A stretch of DNA of 16,868 bases. Origin: UBA7359 sp964392105 (GTDB taxonomy: Bacteria; Pseudomonadota; Gammaproteobacteria; Eutrophobiales; Eutrophobiaceae). The notes under the pieces are model-generated. The model was not told the origin of the DNA, did not search any database, and saw nothing but the letters and a program-made list of their open reading frames with translations. Every line of letters begins with the position of its first letter. Position 1 is the stretch's first letter. The stretch spans positions 1 through 16,868 of the forward strand of contig CAYMPA010000051.1 in assembly GCA_964392105.1 (NCBI GenBank). The letters run 5' to 3'. A program made the translations under genes and the position numbers. Positions 12,153-16,868 of the stretch are shown piece by piece.

Positions 12153-13982
12153 TTAGGTATCAAGGAAAGTCTTAAGTTCATCCGAACGAGAAGGATGGCG
12201 AAGTTTGCGTAATGCCTTGGCTTCGATCTGTCGAATACGCTCACGGGTAACATCAAACTGTTTACCAACTTCTTCAAGTGTATGATCGGTATTCATATCA
12301 ATACCAAAACGCATTCTCAGTACCTTTGCTTCACGTGGAGTGAGTCCTTCAAGGGCTTCTCGTGTTGTTCGACGCAAACCTTCGAATCCAGCTGAATCAT
12401 TGGGTGCTTGTATATTTGCATCCTCAATAAAGTCACCCAGATGTGAGTCCTCATCATCACCTATTGGTGTTTCCATAGATATGGGTTCCTTCGCAATTTT
12501 CAGCACTTTACGAACCTTTTCTTCAGGCATCTCCATGCGTTCAGCCAATTCCTCGGGAGTTGGTTCGCGCCCCATTTCCTGAAGGCACTGTCTGGAAATA
12601 CGATTAAGCTTATTAATAGTTTCGATCATATGAACCGGAATACGAATTGTTCGAGCCTGGTCAGCAATTGAACGGGTAATGGCCTGACGAATCCACCATG
12701 TAGCGTAGGTTGAAAATTTGTATCCACGACGATATTCAAATTTATCAACTGCTTTCATTAAGCCGATGTTGCCTTCCTGGATAAGATCAAGAAAAAGTAA
12801 ACCGCGGTTGGTGTATTTTTTTGCTATTGAGATTACGAGTCGTAGATTTGCTTCAACCATTTCTTTTTTAGCTCTACGTGCCTTGGCCTCACCAATAGAA
12901 ATATTACGATTGATCTCTTTGATTTCAGCAATATTTAGTAGTGCACCATTAAAAATTATTGCCAATTTTCCCTGGATCTTGAGAATTTCTTCTTCATGCT
13001 CTTTAAGTCGCTCTATGTAGGGAGCTTTATTTTTCAGGATTTCCTTCAACCATTTATAATTGGTTTCGTTGCCAGGAAAACTAGCAATAAATTCCTTACG
13101 TGGCATTCTCGCTTCTTTAACGCAAAGCTCCATAATGCGACGCTCGGAATAACGGATTCGGTCAATCAAATCACGCAAGTTATCTGTTAACAGATCAATG
13201 AATTTCGGAGCAAGGCGAATCTCAAGAAACCACTGTGCCAGTTCCTGCTCATGCACCTTGGTTTTATTATTGTCTTTCCCATAACGTTTAACAGCCTTGA
13301 CGAATTTAATGTGGAGTCTTTCAAGTTTCTCGATGTGCTCTCTTACATCTTCAGCAGTAAGTGCGGGTACTTCTTCTTCCTCTTCATCATCATCATCAGA
13401 GTCTTTAACTTCAGTAGGGTTAGTTACCTTAATCCCTTCATCTGGATACTCTTCAGTGTCGTTAAAACCTATGATGGCATCACTGAGTTTCATTTCTTCT
13501 TTTAAAATCAGTTCGTATGCATCAAGCAGGGTTATTACCGTTCCCGGGTAGCTTGATAATGCACCAAGGACCTGATTAATTCCTTCTTCAATACGTTTGG
13601 CGATTTTAATTTCACCTTCACGGGTCAATAGATCGACCGTACCCATCTCGCGCATGTACATCCTGACGGGATCAGTTGTACGGCCAAACTCATTCTCGAG
13701 ACTGGCTAGTGCTGCTGCTGCTTCTGCAGCCGCATCTTCATCAGGGACATCTGTATTATCTGTTATCTGGCCTTCCAGATCGGGTGGAGATTCATACACA
13801 GTAATCCCCATGTCATTGATCATATTAACAATATCTTCAATTTGTTCCGGTTCTACGATATCATCCGGAAGATGATCATTGACCTCATGATAGGTCAGGA
13901 AGCCTTGCTCCTTGCCTTTGGCTATAAGCAACTTGAGTTGTGACTTCTCGTCTTCCTTAAAAGTTTGTTCCGCTTGTTCCAT
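12153..13982 (-). CDS. rpoD: RNA polymerase primary sigma factor RpoD (sigma-70)
   Basis: 609 aa (E. coli 613). Region 1.1 covers about 1-80 and region 1.2 begins at DPVRMYMREMG (about 101). The non-conserved region holds an acidic D/E run (about 193-204). Region 2 reads MVEANLRLVISIAKKYTNRG and YKFSTYATWWIRQAITRSI, binding core enzyme and melting the -10. Regions 3 and 4 end with LEEVGKQFDVTRERIRQIEAKALRKLRHPSR, which reads the -35. It initiates transcription at housekeeping promoters. The start ATG has a weak ribosome-binding site. It lies 154 bp after dnaG in the macromolecular-synthesis operon and is followed by tRNA-Ile2. The gap with dnaG is AT-rich and may hold a separate rpoD promoter, but no hexamer pair is convincing. 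Confidence 0.98.
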   Translation of the reverse strand: MEQAEQTFKEDEKSQLKLLIAKGKEQGFLTYHEVNDHLPDDIVEPEQIEDIVNMINDMGITVYESPPDLEGQITDNTDVPDEDAAAEAAAALASLENEFGRTTDPVRMYMREMGTVDLLTREGEIKIAKRIEEGINQVLGALSSYPGTVITLLDAYELILKEEMKLSDAIIGFNDTEEYPDEGIKVTNPTEVKDSDDDDEEEEEVPALTAEDVREHIEKLERLHIKFVKAVKRYGKDNNKTKVHEQELAQWFLEIRLAPKFIDLLTDNLRDLIDRIRYSERRIMELCVKEARMPRKEFIASFPGNETNYKWLKEILKNKAPYIERLKEHEEEILKIQGKLAIIFNGALLNIAEIKEINRNISIGEAKARRAKKEMVEANLRLVISIAKKYTNRGLLFLDLIQEGNIGLMKAVDKFEYRRGYKFSTYATWWIRQAITRSIADQARTIRIPVHMIETINKLNRISRQCLQEMGREPTPEELAERMEMPEEKVRKVLKIAKEPISMETPIGDDEDSHLGDFIEDANIQAPNDSAGFEGLRRTTREALEGLTPREAKVLRMRFGIDMNTDHTLEEVGKQFDVTRERIRQIEAKALRKLRHPSRSDELKTFLDT

Positions 13983-14136
13983 AGATAAATTGGCTCGAAA
14001 TTTGCAATGAATTTGTTCGATAAATACTGATTTGATAACTTATAACTGTTTGATTAATAACAAACATTTGTCCGGGCTAAAACAGTCAATTTTAACACAT
14101 GGATTAAGTCTTCGCTAGGTCAATTTCTTTACAATT

Positions 14137-15894
14137 CTATGTATCTAGTTCTGATTTTTGCGTTTCTCTGTAGCGTAATTTTTCTTCGTCGGTTAATTCG
14201 AACGGGCTATTTTTCATTTTAAAAGCCTCGAATTCCTTTTTGTTTGCCTCGATTAATCCTTTTATTGCATCAAGAAATACTTCATTTGTTACACCAATCT
14301 CGTTAAATGCCTCTTCATCAGCGGCAAGTTCATGCAAGCGTTTTTCATATTTCGTATCACGCCAGTTTTCCAGAATTCCGGCAAGAGTTATGTTGGGTTT
14401 GCTCTTTATGAATTCAATCAGTTCACACAAAAAATTTATTCCGGGTGTTGTAAATGTTGCCAAGGTTTCAGTTGATTCAAGTTCCAGTGCCAGGGCAGGT
14501 TGATGTAACAAACTACGGACCAACCAACCAATCTTTTCCAGGCCCTTATTTTGCTCGTGGGTACGTTTTTTGATTGGTTTTTTTGTGCTTCTTGTAAAAG
14601 GAATATCAGAAAGACGATGTTGTATGTCTTCAATCTTATAATGAGTAATCTTGCTTAATTCCTGTACCAATATGTCTTTGTACGGATCAGATGGTAATTT
14701 ACCCAGGTAGGGTAGAGTCTTATTGACCATTTCCGAACGACCTTCAAGGCTTTGAATATCTGTATTAATACTCAATGAACTAAACAGAAATTCAGATAAC
14801 GGTGTTCGCATACTTGTATCAAGAAATGCTTCTTTACCATTACTTCGAACGAAAGTATCGGGATCTTCACCTTCTGGTAAAAACATGAAATAGACCTGTC
14901 TTCCATCACGTAGTAGCGGAAGTGCATTTTCCAATCCACGCCAGGCAGCTTTCTTGCCGGCATTATCACCATCAAAGCAAAATACCAGTTTGCCAGTTAT
15001 ACGAAACATTTTTTCCAGATGTTCAGGCGTAGCGGCTGTGCCCAAACTTGCCACAGCATTTCGTATTTCAAACTGTGCCAAAGCAATCACATCCATATAA
15101 CCCTCAACGATGTAAAGGCTATCGATATCCTTCAGTACTTTTCTGGACTGGTATAAACCATACAATTCCTGACCCTTGTGAAAAATCGGTGTTTCAGGTG
15201 AATTTAGATATTTTGGTGTGCCATCACCCAGTACCCTGCCACCGAGTCCAATCGCCCGTCCACGTTGATCGCGAATAGGAAATATAAGCCGATCTCTAAA
15301 TCGGTCATAGTAACCACTCCGATCGTTTTCAATAATGACTCCGATTTTAAGTAACCGTTTTAGTGAATTATCCGATCCGCCAAGTTCAGACATCAAGTTG
15401 TCCCAACCTGGTGGTGCAAAGCCCAATTCAAATTCGGACGCAATCTCTCCACTGATACCACGCCCTTTGAGATAGTTAATTACACTATCTGTCTTGGGGT
15501 TATTTCGGAGCTGTTTTGAATAATATGCAGTGACTATTTCCATCAGTTCATACAATTCACTGGATTGACTGTTAGTCTTTGATGTTTGGATAGCTTCACG
15601 CGGTATTTCCATTCCGGCGCGTGATGCGAGGTCTTCGATTGCTTCAACAAAGCCCATGTGCAGGTATTCCATCAGGAAGGTGATTGCTGTGCCATTCGCG
15701 CCACAACCAAAGCAATGGTAGAACTGTTTTTGTTGGCTTACAGTAAAAGAAGGCGTCTTTTCATCATGAAAAGGGCAGCATGCCTGATGATTTTTCCCGG
15801 CCTTTTTTAATGGGACATAAGTATCGATGATATCGACGATATCAATTCGAGCGAGTAGTTCGTCGATGAAGTGTTGAGGGATTCGTCCGGCCAT
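14137..15894 (-). CDS. dnaG: DNA primase DnaG
   Basis: 585 aa (E. coli 581). It makes RNA primers for the replication fork with DnaB. The N-terminal CHC2 zinc site is C40, H43, C61, C64 (CCPFHDEKTPSF and YHCFGCG), the same numbers as in E. coli. The RNA-polymerase/TOPRIM core follows (ERGRAIGLGGRVL-like segment, YIVEGYMDVIAL, VFCFDGDNAGKKAA), and a divergent C-terminal DnaB-binding domain closes it. I chose ATG 15894 because the protein then starts MAGRIP as in E. coli. The open frame runs 14 codons further to a TTG at 15936 with no homology. It lies between yqeY and rpoD. A hairpin in its leader may tune expression. Confidence 0.97.
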   Translation of the reverse strand: MAGRIPQHFIDELLARIDIVDIIDTYVPLKKAGKNHQACCPFHDEKTPSFTVSQQKQFYHCFGCGANGTAITFLMEYLHMGFVEAIEDLASRAGMEIPREAIQTSKTNSQSSELYELMEIVTAYYSKQLRNNPKTDSVINYLKGRGISGEIASEFELGFAPPGWDNLMSELGGSDNSLKRLLKIGVIIENDRSGYYDRFRDRLIFPIRDQRGRAIGLGGRVLGDGTPKYLNSPETPIFHKGQELYGLYQSRKVLKDIDSLYIVEGYMDVIALAQFEIRNAVASLGTAATPEHLEKMFRITGKLVFCFDGDNAGKKAAWRGLENALPLLRDGRQVYFMFLPEGEDPDTFVRSNGKEAFLDTSMRTPLSEFLFSSLSINTDIQSLEGRSEMVNKTLPYLGKLPSDPYKDILVQELSKITHYKIEDIQHRLSDIPFTRSTKKPIKKRTHEQNKGLEKIGWLVRSLLHQPALALELESTETLATFTTPGINFLCELIEFIKSKPNITLAGILENWRDTKYEKRLHELAADEEAFNEIGVTNEVFLDAIKGLIEANKKEFEAFKMKNSPFELTDEEKLRYRETQKSELDT

Positions 15895-15923
15895 GATCGG
15901 AAATAGTATAAACAGCGTCGGGG

Positions 15924-15945
15924 AAAACAGCGACAATTAGTCGCT
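15924..15945 (-). terminator. Weak terminator or attenuator hairpin before dnaG
   Basis: On the minus strand AGCGAC-taatt-GTCGCT (15945-15929) is a perfect 6-bp stem followed by GTTTT. It sits between the yqeY stop and the dnaG start. The short stem and T-run fit partial termination. In E. coli a partial terminator between rpsU and dnaG keeps primase low relative to S21, and this may be its counterpart. Confidence 0.45.
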
Positions 15946-15984
15946 TAATAAACCTTGTGAATTGAAATACTGTATAAGTAGCAG

Positions 15985-16434
15985 CTACGAATTAAGCCGG
16001 GCTTTAATCAGACCACTGACCTGCCCCATATCGGCACGGCCCTGTAGCTTGCTTTTTAATAAACCCATGACCTTTCCCATGTCTTTTATCGATTCAGCGC
16101 CGGTTTCAGAAATAGCATCGTTTATTAACGAATTTATCTCATCATCTGATAATTTAGCGGGTAAATAGCCCTCAATGATGTCGAGCTCAAACTGTTCTAT
16201 TTCAACAAGATCATTGCGGCCAGCTTGACTGAATTGTTCTATGGAATCACGGTGCTGTTTGGCCATCTTATCCAGGATGGCAATGGTATGGTTATCATTC
16301 AGTTCAATGCGTTCATCAACTTCTTTCTGTTTGAACGCAGCCTGAATCAAGCGCAGGGCGGCAAGCCGCTCCTTATCCTTGCTGCGCATGGCAGCCTTCA
16401 CATCGTCACTGATTTGGATTTTGATATCAGCCAT
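15985..16434 (-). CDS. yqeY: YqeY/GatB-like domain protein
   Basis: 149 aa, all-helical. It matches the YqeY family, which shares its fold with the tail domain of GatB amidotransferase subunits: MRSKDKERLAALRLIQAAFKQKEVDER near the start, QHRDSIEQFSQAGRNDLVEIEQFELDIIEGYLPAKLSDDEI in the middle and MGKVMGLLKSKLQGRADMGQVSGLIKARL at the end. It probably binds tRNA or a tRNA-related partner, but its biological role is unsettled. The start ATG lies 29 bp after the rpsU stop. In many non-enteric gammaproteobacteria it stands between rpsU and dnaG, as here; E. coli lacks it at this place. Confidence 0.92.
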   Translation of the reverse strand: MADIKIQISDDVKAAMRSKDKERLAALRLIQAAFKQKEVDERIELNDNHTIAILDKMAKQHRDSIEQFSQAGRNDLVEIEQFELDIIEGYLPAKLSDDEINSLINDAISETGAESIKDMGKVMGLLKSKLQGRADMGQVSGLIKARLNS

Positions 16435-16463
16435 TGCTGATCGATGAGAATTTGAAAAATGGC

Positions 16464-16679
16464 TTAAAATGGACGTATACGATGCAGGATATTTCTGGAT
16501 GCCTGCTTTTGTGAACGTTTGACTGCTGCTGCTGCTTTACGTTTACGCACCTGGGTGGGTTTCTCGTAAAATTCACGTCGGTGAACGTCAGCAAGAGTGC
16601 CAGCTTTTTCACAGGCACGCTTGAATCGACGCATTGCGATATCAAACGGTTCATTGTCTCTTACCTTAACTGAGGGCAT
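16464..16679 (-). CDS. rpsU: 30S ribosomal protein S21
   Basis: 71 aa, the full E. coli length. It starts MPSVKVRDNEPFDIAMRRFKRACEKAG and continues HRREFYEKPTQVRKRKAAAAVKR, which is diagnostic. S21 binds the 30S platform near the anti-Shine-Dalgarno end of 16S rRNA and aids initiation. ATG 16679 is the family start; the open frame upstream to 16835 is not coding, and it overlaps the divergent tsaD start. AAGGA lies about 11 nt upstream, a rather long spacing. It is the first gene of the rpsU-yqeY-dnaG-rpoD operon, divergent from tsaD as in E. coli. Confidence 0.97.
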   Translation of the reverse strand: MPSVKVRDNEPFDIAMRRFKRACEKAGTLADVHRREFYEKPTQVRKRKAAAAVKRSQKQASRNILHRIRPF

Positions 16680-16726
16680 AGTGCTTGTATTCCTTATTTC
16701 CTTTGCTCTATTGGGAAAAGGCCGAC

Positions 16727-16754
16727 ATTTTAGTGAGAATGATTGAAATTGCAA
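16727..16754 (-). promoter_or_regulatory. Candidate promoter of the rpsU-yqeY-dnaG-rpoD operon
   Basis: Minus strand: -35 TTGCAA (16754-16749, 4/6), a 16-bp spacer and -10 TAAAAT (16732-16727, 5/6). The inferred start near 16720 gives a leader of about 40 nt to the rpsU ATG. It lies in the 112-bp gap shared with tsaD. The -35 is imperfect. Confidence 0.45.
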
Positions 16755-16791
16755 TCCAATAATTAGAAATTTTAGAGAAACATTGAGATAA

Positions 16792-16868
16792 ATGCAGGTA
16801 TTGGGAATAGAAACCTCGTGTGACGAGACGGGCATAGCGATATACGATTCCGAGGCAGGTCTACTTGC
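16792..16868 (+). CDS. tsaD: tRNA t6A synthesis protein TsaD, N-terminal fragment
   Basis: The window ends after 25 codons (ATG 16792 to the edge). The visible start [20 protein letters not shown] is nearly identical to E. coli TsaD ([20 protein letters not shown]). TsaD is the catalytic ASKHA-fold subunit that, with TsaB, TsaC and TsaE, transfers the threonylcarbamoyl group to A37 of tRNAs reading ANN codons. The divergent position next to rpsU is conserved with E. coli and supports the call. Truncation is due to the window edge, not a lesion. Confidence 0.95.
   Translation, partial: [25 protein letters not shown]

Noticed and set aside
13380..13410. Simple-sequence repeat (tcatcatcatc and tcttcttcc runs) as a phase-variable tract
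   Set aside because: It encodes the acidic D/E run of the non-conserved sigma-70 region; triplet changes would stay in frame and such runs are common there.
12340..13875. Plus-strand reading frames within rpoD
   Set aside because: They are shadows of the clearly coding minus strand and lack starts with ribosome-binding sites or homology.
15895..15936. DnaG start at TTG 15936
   Set aside because: Primases begin MAGRIP; the added residues have no homology and the frame passes through the leader hairpin.
16680..16835. Upstream extension of rpsU
   Set aside because: S21 starts at MPSVKVRDNE; the extra frame overlaps the divergent tsaD start and the promoter region.

Overview
This is chromosomal DNA of a gammaproteobacterium with low GC (about 40% by eye). 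Three gene neighbourhoods support that placement: crp divergent from a yhfA-type OsmC gene, the macromolecular-synthesis order rpsU-yqeY-dnaG-rpoD with tsaD divergent from rpsU, and a zur-znuABC zinc operon. The organism is not an enteric: yqeY sits inside the macromolecular-synthesis operon, and the signalling operon and the secreted proteins have no enteric counterpart that I recognise. I cannot name genus or species from the sequence.

Layout. 1-1600: elongator tRNA-Met (minus), crp (minus) and a yhfA-like OsmC gene (plus). The crp/yhfA gap is occupied by a 237-bp MITE-like element with perfect 20-bp terminal inverted repeats. 1567-3490: a minus-strand signalling operon of a receiver-LuxR response regulator, a small TM1367-like cyclophilin-fold protein and a PAS plus degenerate-GGDEF protein. 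3687-3959: a TusA-type sulfur carrier (minus). 4183-7138: a Zur box followed by zur, znuA, znuC and znuB, overlapping or nearly touching (plus). 7155-8736: a class I DAHP synthase and hinT (both minus) separated by a small imperfect palindromic element. 8841-9112: a second element with inverted terminal repeats. 9119-10294: an exported alpha/beta hydrolase (minus). 10295-10754: a gene-free stretch with several hairpins. 10755-12008: a predicted lipoprotein and a predicted membrane-anchored Ala-rich protein of unknown function (plus). 12055-16679: tRNA-Ile2(CAU), rpoD, dnaG, yqeY and rpsU (all minus). 16792-end: the first 25 codons of tsaD (plus).

How the genes work together. The zinc block is a self-contained regulon: Zur should bind the box just upstream of its own TTG start and control the importer when zinc is plentiful. 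The rpsU-yqeY-dnaG-rpoD block links translation, replication priming and transcription initiation, and the lysidine-dependent tRNA-Ile2 gene lies 21 bp after rpoD. A CRP-like site lies upstream of the signalling operon, so the CRP encoded nearby may control it.

I found no convincing new defence or mobile system. The observations most worth following are the MITE whose ends place outward-facing -35-like hexamers in front of both crp and yhfA, the uncharacterised response regulator/cyclophilin-like/degenerate-GGDEF operon, the altered metal-site features of the zinc transporter, and the two unrecognised envelope proteins.
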